Assembly: GCF_019903425.1 (NCBI RefSeq)
Contig: NZ_JACHUZ010000013.1
Coordinates: forward strand, 1,210,285-1,274,284
Reading direction: 5' to 3'
Source: Vreelandella halophila
Lineage (GTDB): Bacteria; Pseudomonadota; Gammaproteobacteria; Pseudomonadales; Oleiphilaceae
DNA: 64,000 bases
The notes below the pieces were generated by a model. It saw only the letters and a program-made list of their open reading frames with translations, searched no databases and was not told where the DNA came from. Shown here piece by piece: positions 17,407-27,274 of the stretch; the stretch's first letter is position 1, and every line of letters begins with the position of its first letter. Both the position numbers and the translations under genes were made by a program.

Positions 17407-18570
17407 TCAGTTGGGCAGTTTCAGGCGCAGTGCCAGTGGCACCGTTACCGCTGCGCACAGAGTGATGAAGCCAACGGTGGCCAGAGCGTTGCCGGTGGTG
17501 TCGGCCAGGGCACCGCCGATCAGCGGCACCAGGAACGCTACGGTATAGCCGATGGTGAAATTGCCGGCGGACAGCCGGCCCGCCTCCGAGCTGGAGACCA
17601 GGTGCGGGGGCAGCGATACGACGAGAATCAGCAGGATTCCGGCGAAGAAGCTCATCCCCACGGCAAAGGCAACCCCCACCCAGCCCTCAACCAGGATGAA
17701 GCCGAGCATGGCGGCTACGCTGAGACCGGCACTACAAAGAATGGGGCCGCGCCGGCCAACCCAGTGTCGGGCCATCCACAGCATCAGGGTCGAGGCGGCT
17801 ACCTGTGCGAAGTTGAAACAGAACAGGGTGGTGTCCAGGTTTTCAAGCTCGCCCCTTTGTTCCAGAACACTGGCCATGTAGGCGTTGGTGCCGAAGAACA
17901 GGGAAGCTGTGCCGGCCAGCAGCAGGCCAAGTTTCCACATCAGGGGGTCGCGCAGGCGGGGCAGCCACTGAGCGCTGTCGTCGCCACCACCGCCGGCGGT
18001 TTTCGGCAGAATCAGCATGAGCGCAATCAGCACGGCCGGCAGTGACCACACCAGCAGCGTCAGTCGCCAGCTGTGGCCGGTCAGCGGCATGATGACCGGC
18101 AGGGTGAGGCCGGCGCCGATGAACTCGCCCATAAGCATGCCGTTCATGTAGCAGGCCGAGCCCAGGGCGATCCGTGTGGGGGTGAGCCAGCGGGGCAGCA
18201 GTGCCGGCAGCGAGGGTTGCATGACGGCGATCGCCAGGCCCATCAGGGCGCTGGCGCCCAGCAGCAGGACTGGCCCCTGGGCCAGCCCCCGGGTTGCGGA
18301 CATGACGCCGACCACCGCCAGGGCAGTTGCCAGTGCGTTGCGTGGGCCAAGGCGCATGATCAGAAGCGACCCGGCGAGTGCCCCCAGGGCGAGCATCAGA
18401 ACGGGCAGGGTGGTCAGTGCCCCGATGTGGGTCTGGCTCAGGCCCAGTTCGTCGCCGATGGCTGGTGCCAGCGCGGGGGCTACCAGTATGGGCAGCCGCA
18501 TGTAGAGGCCAGCCAGCCACAGCAGCGCGAACAGGCCGGCACTGTGGAGGCTGTCACGGTCCACAACCAT
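17407..18570 (-). CDS. MFS transporter, CynX/NimT-like
   Basis: 387 aa with about twelve hydrophobic segments in two halves and a cytoplasmic stretch around 190-205 (PKTAGGGGDDSAQWLPRLRD). LPILVAPALAPAIGDELGLS and LTTLPVLMLALGALAG resemble the CynX/NimT (cyanate or nitroimidazole) branch of the major facilitator superfamily. The substrate is unknown. The ATG follows GGAGAG. It appears to be transcribed alone. Confidence 0.8.
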   Translation of the reverse strand: MVVDRDSLHSAGLFALLWLAGLYMRLPILVAPALAPAIGDELGLSQTHIGALTTLPVLMLALGALAGSLLIMRLGPRNALATALAVVGVMSATRGLAQGPVLLLGASALMGLAIAVMQPSLPALLPRWLTPTRIALGSACYMNGMLMGEFIGAGLTLPVIMPLTGHSWRLTLLVWSLPAVLIALMLILPKTAGGGGDDSAQWLPRLRDPLMWKLGLLLAGTASLFFGTNAYMASVLEQRGELENLDTTLFCFNFAQVAASTLMLWMARHWVGRRGPILCSAGLSVAAMLGFILVEGWVGVAFAVGMSFFAGILLILVVSLPPHLVSSSEAGRLSAGNFTIGYTVAFLVPLIGGALADTTGNALATVGFITLCAAVTVPLALRLKLPN

Positions 18571-18591
18571 AGAATCTCTCCGGATATGCTG

Positions 18592-18646
18592 CAGGAGCGA
18601 GCCTTGCTCACGATGGTCGATGTATCGCCTGCGGGCAGGCTGCTAC
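18592..18646. repeat. REP-like palindromic repeat, copy 3 (paired)
   Basis: AGGAGCGAGCCTTGCTCACG and its degenerate reverse complement (ATCGCCTGCGGGCAGGCTGC) about 10 nt apart, just upstream of the MFS gene. Confidence 0.75.
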
Positions 18647-18706
18647 AGCAGGGAGGCTAGGCCCGGACGTCAGCCCGGGCCATGGGGAGAAACCGAGATG
18701 CGGTGT

Positions 18707-19270
18707 TCAGAAGTGGTACTGCACGGAGCCGCTGATCAGGCTCAGGTCGTCCTCGTCCAACGCGCCATTACTATAGTCGACGTTTGGGACGTAGTCGTAA
18801 TCCGCTCGGATATAGAGGTGTTCGGTTATACCCAGCTGGGCCCCGACACCGGTTCGCAGGCTAATGCCGTTTTCCTCTGCTGAAGAGGGTCCTTCAAATT
18901 CTGAATCCCAGAAGAAACCGCCCGCCTTGAGGAAGACGTCTGCGCGGCCCCCTATTGGCAGGTGAACGAGGCCGGTCACATCGAGGCCGCGAAGGCTGAG
19001 ATCCGTGCCCGAGGTGTCATCCAGCTCAAACTCTTGGCTTTGGGTATAGCCCACTTCCACACCAAAGTTCGACAGCAGCCTCGCGCCACTGTAGATGCGG
19101 AAAGCAGTCGCTTCATCGTCGCAGCTGGAGCCCAGGTTATCGCAGGCATCGGCCAGTGATGCCATGCCACCACCAATGCCGGAGTAGGGGTACTCATAGT
19201 CCCCGCTGGCATGCGCCTGTAAAGAGACGGCGGTGGCGAGCAGGGCGACGGCGGGTAGAAGTCGATTCAT
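18707..19270 (-). CDS. outer-membrane beta-barrel protein (OmpA/OmpW-size)
   Basis: 187 aa. A signal peptide (MNRLLPAVALLATAVSLQAHA) is followed by alternating hydrophobic strands (FGVEVGYTQSQEF, ADVFLKAGGFFWDSEF, YIRADYDYVPNVDY) and a C-terminal Phe after GSVQYHF. This is the layout of an eight-stranded outer-membrane barrel of the OMP_b-brl group. Two cysteines (in DACDNLGSSCDDE) could form a disulfide in a loop. The ATG follows AAGAGG. The role is unknown. Confidence 0.75.
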   Translation of the reverse strand: MNRLLPAVALLATAVSLQAHASGDYEYPYSGIGGGMASLADACDNLGSSCDDEATAFRIYSGARLLSNFGVEVGYTQSQEFELDDTSGTDLSLRGLDVTGLVHLPIGGRADVFLKAGGFFWDSEFEGPSSAEENGISLRTGVGAQLGITEHLYIRADYDYVPNVDYSNGALDEDDLSLISGSVQYHF

Positions 19271-19433
19271 TGGGTGCCTCTTTTGCTGGAATACGCTGCA
19301 AGGGTTTGATTCATCTGAGAAGAGATATAGCCGCTGCGGTGCACCCTGTCAACGTAGGGGCCCTCCGGCCACGGTCGCAAAAGCAAATGCAACATACGGT
19401 TTTATGTGGTTTGCTGGTTTCCTCCGTGTGGAG

Positions 19434-19455
19434 GAGCGAGCCCTGCAGGGCAGAC
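19434..19455. repeat. REP-like repeat, copy 4 (degenerate half)
   Basis: AGGAGCGAGCCCTGCAGGGC upstream of the next gene keeps only the first half of the REP-like core. No convincing partner was seen. Confidence 0.45.
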
Positions 19456-19486
19456 AGCTTTCCCGGGTTATTGGAGAGGATGGATT

Positions 19487-20521
19487 ATGGCAGAGGATGA
19501 TTCACAGCAGGTTCTGGCGCGGCTGCTGGAGGCGCACGTCCAGCACGAAATGGCGCGGATGGACAGCGACGCGCTGCGCGAGGACCTGGAGAGGGAATTG
19601 GGCCATGCCTTTGAGGCGGCCAACAGTATCCGCCTGAATGAGGTGATCAGCGCAGAGACGGTGAATGGCATCATCCACCGTCACACGGTGGAACGGGATA
19701 TGCCAGCCATCATCCCGGAAATGGCGGCGACCTTTACCCAGGATGTGGTTGGCTCGCAGTTCCACCGTGACGCCACGCCGGGTGAGCTGATGGATCGCCA
19801 GCGGCTGGAGGCCTTTGTGGACCAGCTGCTGCTTCTGAAGGAACAGCGCCAGAAGCTGATTGACCGGATGCTGGAGCAGCCGGTGTACAAGGAGCTGGTG
19901 GCCAACCTGATGTACGAGGCCATCGTGCGCTACGTGTACGAGGAGAACCTGCTGAGCCGCCGGGTGCCGGGGGTCAGTTCGGCGCTCAAGTTCAGCTCCA
20001 GAGTGCTCAACAGGGCCGTTTCCGGGCTGGATGATGTCTGGGAGAAAAGCATCAAGGGCTACATCTCGCGCAACGTGGAGAAACTCGCCCGCCACAGCGC
20101 GGACTTCCTGGCGGAGCAGCTGACCGATGAAGAGATCAAGGCCAGCGTTATGGACGCCTGGGATACCTTCAGCGACCGCCCGCTTTCCGAGCTGGAACAG
20201 GGTCTCGGTGAGGTGGAGTGGAGTGAGTTTGTGGTGATGGGCTACGACTACTGGCTGGCCTTCCGCAAGAGCGATTATTACCGCAATGCCTACGAAACGG
20301 TGGTGAACCAGCTCTTTGAACGCTATGGCGACCGTACCCTGGGCGACCTGCTGAACGAGTTCAACATTGATCAGTCCACAGTCATGACGGAAGTGGACGC
20401 AATCCTGCCCCAGCTTCTGGAAGTGCTGAAGGCGAATGGCCTTCTGGAAGGTGTTGTCCGGCGCCGGCTGGAAGGGTTCTATAACAGTGATGCGGCGTGT
20501 GCGGCACTGGTGGGAGGGTAA
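19487..20521 (+). CDS. conserved-looking helical protein of unknown function
   Basis: 344 aa from the ATG at 19487, preceded by GGAGAGG; the frame stays open upstream but crosses a REP-like fragment. The protein is almost wholly alpha-helical and acidic, with no signal peptide, clear membrane segment or recognisable motif. Repeated patterns such as MLEQPVYKELVANLMYEAIV and LLNEFNIDQSTVMTEVDAIL suggest helical bundles. I do not recognise a family. It lies among three outer-membrane barrel genes on either strand, which may be coincidental. Confidence 0.7.
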   Translation: MAEDDSQQVLARLLEAHVQHEMARMDSDALREDLERELGHAFEAANSIRLNEVISAETVNGIIHRHTVERDMPAIIPEMAATFTQDVVGSQFHRDATPGELMDRQRLEAFVDQLLLLKEQRQKLIDRMLEQPVYKELVANLMYEAIVRYVYEENLLSRRVPGVSSALKFSSRVLNRAVSGLDDVWEKSIKGYISRNVEKLARHSADFLAEQLTDEEIKASVMDAWDTFSDRPLSELEQGLGEVEWSEFVVMGYDYWLAFRKSDYYRNAYETVVNQLFERYGDRTLGDLLNEFNIDQSTVMTEVDAILPQLLEVLKANGLLEGVVRRRLEGFYNSDAACAALVGG

Positions 20522-20576
20522 CGGGCGGCCGGAGCCGCCCGTGGTGTGAGGCGTGTTGGCCCCCGGGGAGAGGGGC

Positions 20577-21353
20577 TCAGAAGGCGACGTTCAGCCGCAC
20601 ATAGCCGGGGATGCTGACCTCGGTGGAGGCGTCCGCCAGACCGTTTTCCGGGGTCGCCTGGATCATCGAGACATCCAGGGTCACATTCTCGTTGTACAGC
20701 CAGCGGGTGCCCAGCATCAGCGAGGGATCCACGCTGTCTCCGAAGCGATCTTCCCGGGTCGTTACATTGACCTCAAGGCCGGGCTCAAAGCGCCCGAAAT
20801 CGGTCTCGGGCAGTGCGTAGTGGGCACCCATGCCCAGGTTCAGGTAGGCATCGCTGGCCTCATCCCGGGCGCCGTCATCAAAGACCAGTTCCGGGTTGAA
20901 GTTGAGGATGAACCGGTCGACGTCAGCGGTGAAGGCGGCACCGGCGCCCAGGTTGGTGGTGCTCTCCTCGGTATAGCCCTGCTGTTGGGCGTCGTCCGAA
21001 TCGTAGTGGGCAACGGCACCGTAGGCCGCCCAGTCAATCACCAGATTATTGCCTGCCTGCAGGGGGCGCAGCCCCACCTTGAACAGGGCTTCATTCTGGC
21101 TCGTGCGCGGGTTGATCCGGCTGTGATTGAGAACCAGCTCGGAGCCGGGCAGCCCCAGTCGCGCCCCGGCACTGAAGTCCTGGTCGCCTCCGGTTCGAAG
21201 ATCAACGCTGGCCTTTTTGTTGGGGGCCGTGGTACCGCGCTCGAGCATGAAGCCGCGTGTGGGGTCGTTGTAGTTCTGGTTCTGGGCAAGTGCCCCGGTG
21301 GAAACAGCGGCGGTTGTGAGCGCCAGAGTCGTCACACGGAAAATCCTGTTCAT
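20577..21353 (-). CDS. outer-membrane beta-barrel protein
   Basis: 258 aa from the ATG at 21353, preceded by AAGGAG. A signal peptide (RVTTLALTTAAVSTGALA) is followed by a run of amphipathic strands (ASVDLRTGGDQDFSAGARLG, FILNFNPELVFDDG, RFEPGLEVNVTTRED), ending GYVRLNVAF with C-terminal Phe. This is the signature of an outer-membrane barrel of about ten or twelve strands. No specific family or substrate was recognised. Confidence 0.72.
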   Translation of the reverse strand: MNRIFRVTTLALTTAAVSTGALAQNQNYNDPTRGFMLERGTTAPNKKASVDLRTGGDQDFSAGARLGLPGSELVLNHSRINPRTSQNEALFKVGLRPLQAGNNLVIDWAAYGAVAHYDSDDAQQQGYTEESTTNLGAGAAFTADVDRFILNFNPELVFDDGARDEASDAYLNLGMGAHYALPETDFGRFEPGLEVNVTTREDRFGDSVDPSLMLGTRWLYNENVTLDVSMIQATPENGLADASTEVSIPGYVRLNVAF

Positions 21354-21545
21354 GGTGCTCTCCTTGGTATCGGGCGGTATGATTTGCAGTGCTGAATTGC
21401 AAAAGCAATGTAAACGCGGGGCTGTGGCTGGTTCAATTAAACCTGTGACAGGAAACACATTTCCGGGGTAGCGACCTGTTACCGCCATGACAGCACGTTA
21501 TCCTCGAGGCTGCGCATTCCGTGGCAGTAAGGGAGAGTGAAGACT

Positions 21546-22142
21546 ATGTCATCCAGGTTTGTTGTGGCGTTGCTGGCTTTTATGGCGATGCCTGTCTGGG
21601 CCCAGGGGCCATCCTTTTCCTACGCGGAAGCCGGTCTGGCACTGTACCCGAATTTCGAGAGCGAGCCTTTGGTGGGCGCTCAGGCAAGGGGCAGCCAGAC
21701 GCTGACCACGGAATGGTTCATGTTCGGTGGACTCAAGGTGCTGACCGGGGATATTGATGTCAGCGCCCTGCACGGGGGTGGCGGCTATCGCTATTCTGTG
21801 GATCACCGGACGGACCTCTGGGGTGGTCTGACGTTCGAGTATCAGGAGATTGAGGCGGATCAGTGCCAGAGTGTCATGCGCCCTGGTGGCAACTTTGTGC
21901 GTACGTGCTCCAGCGTGTCCAGTGATGATACCGCACCGGGGCTGCGGGGCGGCATCCGGCGCCAGCTGCATCGCGATCTGGAGATCGGCGCCTCGGCACG
22001 TTACATCACCGGGGATCTGGACTACCTCGGATTCACCGGCACGGCCCGCTACCGCTGGCAGCGCAATGTGAGTGTGCTGGCGGAAGCGGACTATTACGAT
22101 GGCAACCTCGGTGTGATCGGCGGGCTGTCAATGCATTTCTAG
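21546..22142 (+). CDS. small outer-membrane beta-barrel protein
   Basis: 198 aa. The ATG at 21546 is preferred over a GTG three codons earlier because AAGGGAGA then has normal spacing. A signal peptide (VVALLAFMAMPVWA) is followed by repeated strands (TEWFMFGGLKVLTGDIDV, GASARYITGDLDY) and ends LSMHF. A Cys pair (QCQSVMRPGGNFVRTC) may bridge a loop. It is comparable to eight-stranded OmpA-like barrels. Its stop overlaps the end of spoVR on the other strand by 4 nt. Confidence 0.72.
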   Translation: MSSRFVVALLAFMAMPVWAQGPSFSYAEAGLALYPNFESEPLVGAQARGSQTLTTEWFMFGGLKVLTGDIDVSALHGGGGYRYSVDHRTDLWGGLTFEYQEIEADQCQSVMRPGGNFVRTCSSVSSDDTAPGLRGGIRRQLHRDLEIGASARYITGDLDYLGFTGTARYRWQRNVSVLAEADYYDGNLGVIGGLSMHF

Positions 22143-23659
22143 GCCGCGCTGTTATGGCTGCCGCCCTCCGGCGGCATGCGATAGCGCTCCATCACCTCGC
22201 CGTTATCCACGCTTTCCAGTACCACATCGAAGCCCCAAAGCCGGTGCACGTGCTTGAGCACCTCCTGGGTATCATCGTCCGCCATGGGGATGCCGTCCAC
22301 CCGGGTGTGGCGCAGCAGCAGTGAGCGGTCCCCGCGGGTGTTCACGTTCCAGACCTGGATGTTCGGGTCCCTGTAGCTCAGGTTGTACTGGCGCGCAAGC
22401 TTCTCGCGCACGCGCCGGTAGCCACGGTCGTCGTGAATGGCCTTGATCTCGTAGGCATCATCGCCTTCCTCGTCAGCAATGGCGAAGAGTTTGAGATCGC
22501 GCATCACCTTGGGTGAGAGGTACTGGAGAATGAAGCTTTCGTCCTTGAAGTTGCGCATGGCGAAGTCCAGCGTCTGCTGCCAGTCACTGCCGGCGATGTC
22601 CGGGAACCACGCCCGGTCTTCTTCCGTCGGGTTCTCGCACATGCGCTTGAGGTCCATGTAGATGCTGAACCCGAGGGTGTAGGGGTTGAGCCCGGAGTAG
22701 TAGGGGCTGTCGAACGGCGGCTGGTAGATCACGGCGGTGTGGTTCTGAAGGAATTCCAGCATGAAGCCGTCGTCCACCAGTCCCTCCTCGTACATCCGGT
22801 GCACGATGGTGTAGTGCCAGAAGCTGGCCCAGCCCTCGTTCATCACCTGGGTCTGGCGCTGCGGGTAGAAGTACTGGGCGATCTTGCGCACGATGCGCAC
22901 CAGCTCGCGCTGCCAGGTCTCTAGAAGGGGCGCGTTCTTCTCGATAAAGTACAGCAGGTTCTCCTGGGGTTCGGCCGGGAAGCGCCGCTGGCGGGCCTCG
23001 TCGCCATCGTTACCGCCCATCTCGGGGATGGTGCGCCAGAGGTCGTTGACCTGCTGCTGTCGGTATTCCTCGCGCTCCTTTTGGCGCCGGCGCTCCTCCT
23101 CGGCGGAAATGGGAGCCGGGCGCTTATAGCGGTCCACGCCCTGGTTCATGAGTGCGTGACAGGAGTCGAGGATGGCTTCCACTTCCTCCACGCCGTAGCG
23201 TTCCTCGCATTCGGCCACGTAGTTCCGGGCGAACATCAGGTAGTCGATGATGGAGCTGGCGTCCGTCCAGCTGCGGAACAGGTAGTTGTTCTTGAAGAAG
23301 GAGTTGTGGCCGTAGCTCGCGTGGGCGATCACCAGGGCCTGCATCATCATGGTGTTTTCTTCCATGAGGTAGGCGATGCAGGGGTTGGAGTTGATCACGA
23401 TCTCGTAGGCAAGCCCCATCTGGCCGCGCCGGTAGCCTTTCTGCGTGGCCATGAACTGCTTGCCGAAGGACCAGTGGTGGTAGCCCACGGGCATGCCCAC
23501 GGAGCTGTAGGCGTCCATCATCTGTTCGGCGCTGATCACCTCAATCTGGTTGGGGTAGGTGTCCAGCCCGAAGTCGGCGGCAATACGGGCGATCTGGCGG
23601 TCGTATTCCTCGATCAGCTCGAAGGACCAGTCGGAGCCGCTGGATATTGGTTGTGTCAT
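22139..23659 (-). CDS. spoVR: SpoVR/YcgB family protein
   Basis: 506 aa from the ATG at 23659. It opens SDWSFELIEEYDRQIARIAADFGLDTYPNQIEVI and contains the family block YHHWSFGKQF...YEIVINSNPCIAYLMEEN. SpoVR-like proteins are widespread in non-sporulating proteobacteria, where they are co-expressed with PrkA and YeaH under stress or starvation. The molecular function is unknown. It is the third gene of the prkA-yeaH-spoVR operon. Confidence 0.93.
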   Translation of the reverse strand: MTQPISSGSDWSFELIEEYDRQIARIAADFGLDTYPNQIEVISAEQMMDAYSSVGMPVGYHHWSFGKQFMATQKGYRRGQMGLAYEIVINSNPCIAYLMEENTMMMQALVIAHASYGHNSFFKNNYLFRSWTDASSIIDYLMFARNYVAECEERYGVEEVEAILDSCHALMNQGVDRYKRPAPISAEEERRRQKEREEYRQQQVNDLWRTIPEMGGNDGDEARQRRFPAEPQENLLYFIEKNAPLLETWQRELVRIVRKIAQYFYPQRQTQVMNEGWASFWHYTIVHRMYEEGLVDDGFMLEFLQNHTAVIYQPPFDSPYYSGLNPYTLGFSIYMDLKRMCENPTEEDRAWFPDIAGSDWQQTLDFAMRNFKDESFILQYLSPKVMRDLKLFAIADEEGDDAYEIKAIHDDRGYRRVREKLARQYNLSYRDPNIQVWNVNTRGDRSLLLRHTRVDGIPMADDDTQEVLKHVHRLWGFDVVLESVDNGEVMERYRMPPEGGSHNSAA

Positions 23660-23684
23660 GGCCACCTCTCTGAGTCTCTCATCC

Positions 23685-23744
23685 GTAGGAGCGAGCCTCG
23701 CCCGCGATTGTTGGTTGTCTATCGCGCGCAGGGCGCGCTCCTAC
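23685..23744. repeat. REP-like palindromic repeat, copy 5 (paired, well conserved)
   Basis: GTAGGAGCGAGCCTCGCCCG is followed 16 nt later by ATCGCGCGCAGGGCGCGCTC and CTAC, forming a long dyad between yeaH and spoVR, inside the operon. Confidence 0.85.
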
Positions 23745-23746
23745 AG

Positions 23747-25042
23747 TCAGGCGGTTTTCGGTTCGAACAGCTTGCGGAACACTGGATAGATCTCGCTGGC
23801 ATCCGAGAGCTGTTGCATGGCGAAGCGGTCCGGGAAGCTCGCCTGCACCGCCTCGTACTCCTCCCACAGGGCCTGGTGTTCGTGGGGGGTGATCTCCACG
23901 TACGAGTAGTACTGCACCAGTGGCAGGATCTTTTCCTGCAACAGTCGGCGGCAGATGGGCGAGTCGTCGTTCCAGTTGTCGCCGTCTGAGGCCTGGGCCG
24001 CGTAGATGTTCCAGTCGTCCGGCGGGTAGCGTTCCTCGATGATCCGGTGCATCAGCTTGAGCGCGCTCGAGACGATGGTGCCACCGGTCTCGCGGGAGTA
24101 GAAGAATTCTTCCTCGTCCACCTCCTTGGCGGCGGTGTGGTGGCGGATGAACACCACCTCGATGCGCTTGTAGTTCTTCTGCAGGAACAGGTACAGAAGG
24201 ATGAAAAAGCGCTTGGCGATGTCCTTGTGCACCTGGGTCATGGAGCCGGAAACGTCCATCAGGCAGAACATGACGGCACTGGTGGAGGGCTTGGGCTCCC
24301 TGCGGTGCTGGCGGTAGCGCAGGTCGATCTCGTCGATCCAGGGGATGCGCTTGACCTGGCGCTTGAGCTCGTCCCGCTCCTCCCGCAGCGCCTCGATCTG
24401 TCGCCCCTTGGAGAAGGCGGGATCGTCCGAGTCCGGCTGGGCTTCCAGGGCAGCGATCTGCTGTTCCAGTTCCCTGATCCGCCGCCTGCGCTTACCCGCG
24501 AGGCTGATGCGCCGGGCATAGGCCTTGCGCAATGAGCGGACCACATTGAGCTTGGCCGGGGTGCCATCAGTGGTGAAGCCGGCGTGGACGTACTGGTATG
24601 AGTCCGCGCTCTTGAGCTTCTTGCGCACCAGAAAGGGCAGTTCCAGGTCATCAAACAGGAAGTTAAGGAACTCTTCCTGGGTGATCTGGAAGACGAACTC
24701 GTCCATGCCCTCGCCCTGGTCACTGGCCTGGCCCTCGCCACTGCCACCGCCCTCGCCGCCGGGTGGTTTGGGCAGGCGATCGCCGGCGACGAACTCCTTG
24801 TTGCCGGGGTGCACCATCTCGCGGTTGCCACCTGCGCCGTGGTGGAAGACCGGCTCCTGGATGTCCTCGTTCGGGATACTGACCTGCTCGCCCTGCTCCA
24901 TGTCGGTGATGGAGCGGTTGTGAACGGCCTCCGATACCGCTTTCTTGATGTGCTTGCGGTAGCGGCGCAGGAACCGGTTACGGTTCACGGCGCTCTTGTT
25001 CTTGCCGTTCAGGCGGCGGTCAACAACGTGACTCATTCCCAT
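23747..25042 (-). CDS. yeaH: YeaH/YhbH-family protein (DUF444, VWA-like)
   Basis: 431 aa. The N-terminus [20 protein letters not shown] and the C-terminal von Willebrand-like part ([43 protein letters not shown]) identify the YeaH family. The DVSGSM metal-ion-dependent adhesion motif is intact. ATGs at 25042 and 25036 are both possible; AGGTG spacing favours the first, homology the second. In Escherichia coli yeaG-yeaH respond to nitrogen starvation. It lies 15 nt after prkA. Confidence 0.93.
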   Translation of the reverse strand: MGMSHVVDRRLNGKNKSAVNRNRFLRRYRKHIKKAVSEAVHNRSITDMEQGEQVSIPNEDIQEPVFHHGAGGNREMVHPGNKEFVAGDRLPKPPGGEGGGSGEGQASDQGEGMDEFVFQITQEEFLNFLFDDLELPFLVRKKLKSADSYQYVHAGFTTDGTPAKLNVVRSLRKAYARRISLAGKRRRRIRELEQQIAALEAQPDSDDPAFSKGRQIEALREERDELKRQVKRIPWIDEIDLRYRQHRREPKPSTSAVMFCLMDVSGSMTQVHKDIAKRFFILLYLFLQKNYKRIEVVFIRHHTAAKEVDEEEFFYSRETGGTIVSSALKLMHRIIEERYPPDDWNIYAAQASDGDNWNDDSPICRRLLQEKILPLVQYYSYVEITPHEHQALWEEYEAVQASFPDRFAMQQLSDASEIYPVFRKLFEPKTA

Positions 25043-25057
25043 GCAGACACCTGCTGA

Positions 25058-26980
25058 TTACTGGGATTTCCGGACGCGCAGGTACCATTCCGCCAGCAGC
25101 TTGACCTGCTTCTCGGTGTAGCCGCGCTCGATCATCCGGTCCACGAACTGCTGGTGCTTGCGCTGATCCTCCTCGGACGCCTTGGGGTTGAACGAGATCA
25201 CCGGCAGCAGCTCCTCGGTGTTCGAGAACATCTTCTGCTCGATCACGCTGCGCAGTTTCTCGTAGCTGAGCCAGGACGGGTTCTGGCCGTTGTTGCTGGC
25301 CCGTGCGCGCAGCACGAAGTTGACCACCTCGTTGCGGAAGTCCTTGGGGTTGCTGATGCCCGCGGGCTTCTCGATCTTCTCCAGCTCCTCGTTGATGGCG
25401 GCGCGATCGAACATTTCCCCGGTCTCCGGGTCCCGGTAGTCCTGGTCCTGGATCCAGAAGTCGGCGTAGGTGACGTAACGGTCGAACAGGTTCTGACCGT
25501 ACTCGGAGTAGGACTCGAGGTAGGCGGTCTGGATCTCCTTGCCGATGAACTCCACGTATTCCGGCGCCAGGAACTCCTTGATGAAGCGCAGGTAGCGTTC
25601 ATGGGTCTCCGGCGGGAACTGCTCCTGTTCGATCTGCTTTTCGAGCACATAGAGCAGGTGCACCGGGTTGGCCGCCACCTCGGTGGTGTCGAAGTTGAAC
25701 ACCTTGGACAGGATCTTGAACGCGAAACGGGTGGACAGTCCGTCCATGCCCTCGTTCACTCCGGCGGCATCCCGGTACTCCTGGATGGACTTGGCCTTGG
25801 GGTCGGTGTCCTTGATGTTCTGGCCGTCGTAGACCTTCATCTTGGAGTAGATGCTGGAGTTCTCCGGCTCCACCAGCCGTGACAGCACCGTGAACTGGGC
25901 CAGCATGCTCAGGGTGTCCGGCGCGCACGGGGCACCGGCCAGGGAACTTTCACGCAGCAGCTTCTCGTAGATGTGCTGCTCCTCGGTGACTCGCAGGCAG
26001 TAAGGCACCTTGACGATGTTCACGCGGTCGAGGAAGGCCTCGTTGTTCTTGTTGTTGCGGAAGGTTTGCCACTCGGACTCGTTGGAGTGCGCCAGGATGA
26101 TGCCGTCGAACGGGATCGAGGACATGCCCTCGGTGGTGTTGTAGTTGCCTTCCTGGGTCGCGGTCAGCAGTGGGTGCAGGACCTTGATGGGCGCCTTGAA
26201 CATCTCCACGAATTCCATGATGCCCTGGTTGGCGCGGTTGAGGCCGCCGCTGAAGCTGTAGGCGTCCGGGTCGTCCTGGCTGTAGTCCTCCAGCATCCGG
26301 ATGTTGACCTTGCCCACCAGCGCGGAGATGTCCTGGTTGTTGTCGTCGCCGGGTTCGGTCTTGGCCACGGCCACCTGGTCCAGGATGGAGGGGTATTTCT
26401 TGACCACCCGGAACTGGCTGATGTCGCCGCCGTATTCATGCAGGCGCTTGACCGCCCAGGGCGACATGATGGTCTTGAGGTAGCGCGGCGGGATGCCGTA
26501 CTCCTCCTGCAGGATCGGGCCGTCTTCCTCGGGATCGAAAAGCCCCAGGGGCGACTCGTTCACCGGCGAGCCCTTGATGGCGTAGAAGGGCACCTTCTGC
26601 ATCAGGTGCTTGAGCTTTTCGGCCAGCGAGGACTTGCCGCCGCCGACGGGGCCGAGCAGGTACAGGATCTGTTTCTTCTCTTCCAGGCCCTGGGCGGCGT
26701 GGCGGAAGTAGGAGACGATGTTCTCCACGGCTTCTTCCATGCCGTAGAACTCGGAGAACTCCGGGTAGCGCTTGATGACCTTGTTCTGGAAGATCCGGGA
26801 GAGGCGCGGGTCGCGGGAGGTGTCGACAAGTTCCGGCTCGCCGATGGCGAGCAGCATGCGCTCGGCGGCGGTGGCGTAGGCTGAGGAATCCTCTTTGCAG
26901 ATGCTGAGGTATTCCTCGAGGCTCATTTCCTCTTCCTTGGTTGCCTCGTAACGATCCTGATAGCGCTGCAGTATGCTCAT
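25058..26980 (-). CDS. prkA: PrkA/YeaG serine protein kinase
   Basis: 640 aa from the ATG at 26980, preceded by AAGGGGG. An AAA-type N-terminal domain has Walker A GPVGGGKSS at 110-118; the C-terminal PrkA domain resembles distant eukaryotic kinases. The length matches E. coli YeaG (about 644 aa). It is the first gene of the conserved prkA-yeaH-spoVR stress operon. A roughly 560-bp region rich in repeats separates it from ilvD. Confidence 0.94.
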   Translation of the reverse strand: MSILQRYQDRYEATKEEEMSLEEYLSICKEDSSAYATAAERMLLAIGEPELVDTSRDPRLSRIFQNKVIKRYPEFSEFYGMEEAVENIVSYFRHAAQGLEEKKQILYLLGPVGGGKSSLAEKLKHLMQKVPFYAIKGSPVNESPLGLFDPEEDGPILQEEYGIPPRYLKTIMSPWAVKRLHEYGGDISQFRVVKKYPSILDQVAVAKTEPGDDNNQDISALVGKVNIRMLEDYSQDDPDAYSFSGGLNRANQGIMEFVEMFKAPIKVLHPLLTATQEGNYNTTEGMSSIPFDGIILAHSNESEWQTFRNNKNNEAFLDRVNIVKVPYCLRVTEEQHIYEKLLRESSLAGAPCAPDTLSMLAQFTVLSRLVEPENSSIYSKMKVYDGQNIKDTDPKAKSIQEYRDAAGVNEGMDGLSTRFAFKILSKVFNFDTTEVAANPVHLLYVLEKQIEQEQFPPETHERYLRFIKEFLAPEYVEFIGKEIQTAYLESYSEYGQNLFDRYVTYADFWIQDQDYRDPETGEMFDRAAINEELEKIEKPAGISNPKDFRNEVVNFVLRARASNNGQNPSWLSYEKLRSVIEQKMFSNTEELLPVISFNPKASEEDQRKHQQFVDRMIERGYTEKQVKLLAEWYLRVRKSQ

Positions 26981-27274
26981 GCTTGGCCCCCTTGCTGTGA
27001 CCTGGGATGGGCCCGGGCGGAACGCTGGCCGCACTGGGCCCCGATGGTGTCAGTTCATCATGCCTCTGTTCCGGTGGATTCTGTCTTCAATTATGGGTAA
27101 GCCGGCGCGGGTTGCGAGCCTGATTCAGGTTTCTGTGACCCGTTCGCGGCCGGGGTGCTTTCTACTGAGATTAGTAGACGGCGGTGGGATTGAACAGGGG
27201 GCGTGTGGATTAAGGTTTCTGATCGGCAGAGGAGGATGGTCCGCGATCTGTTGCTGAGCGCAGACTTTGTGGGG
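26981..27274. other. intergenic stretch upstream of prkA
   Basis: About 290 nt without a supportable gene, followed by repeat copy B and a REP-like pair up to ilvD. It should hold the prkA promoter. I see no clear -10/-35 pair or operator that I could defend. Confidence 0.5.

Noticed and set aside
22139-26980. Spore formation suggested by spoVR and prkA names
   Set aside because: The prkA-yeaH-spoVR trio is common in non-sporulating proteobacteria as a stress operon, and no sporulation genes are present.
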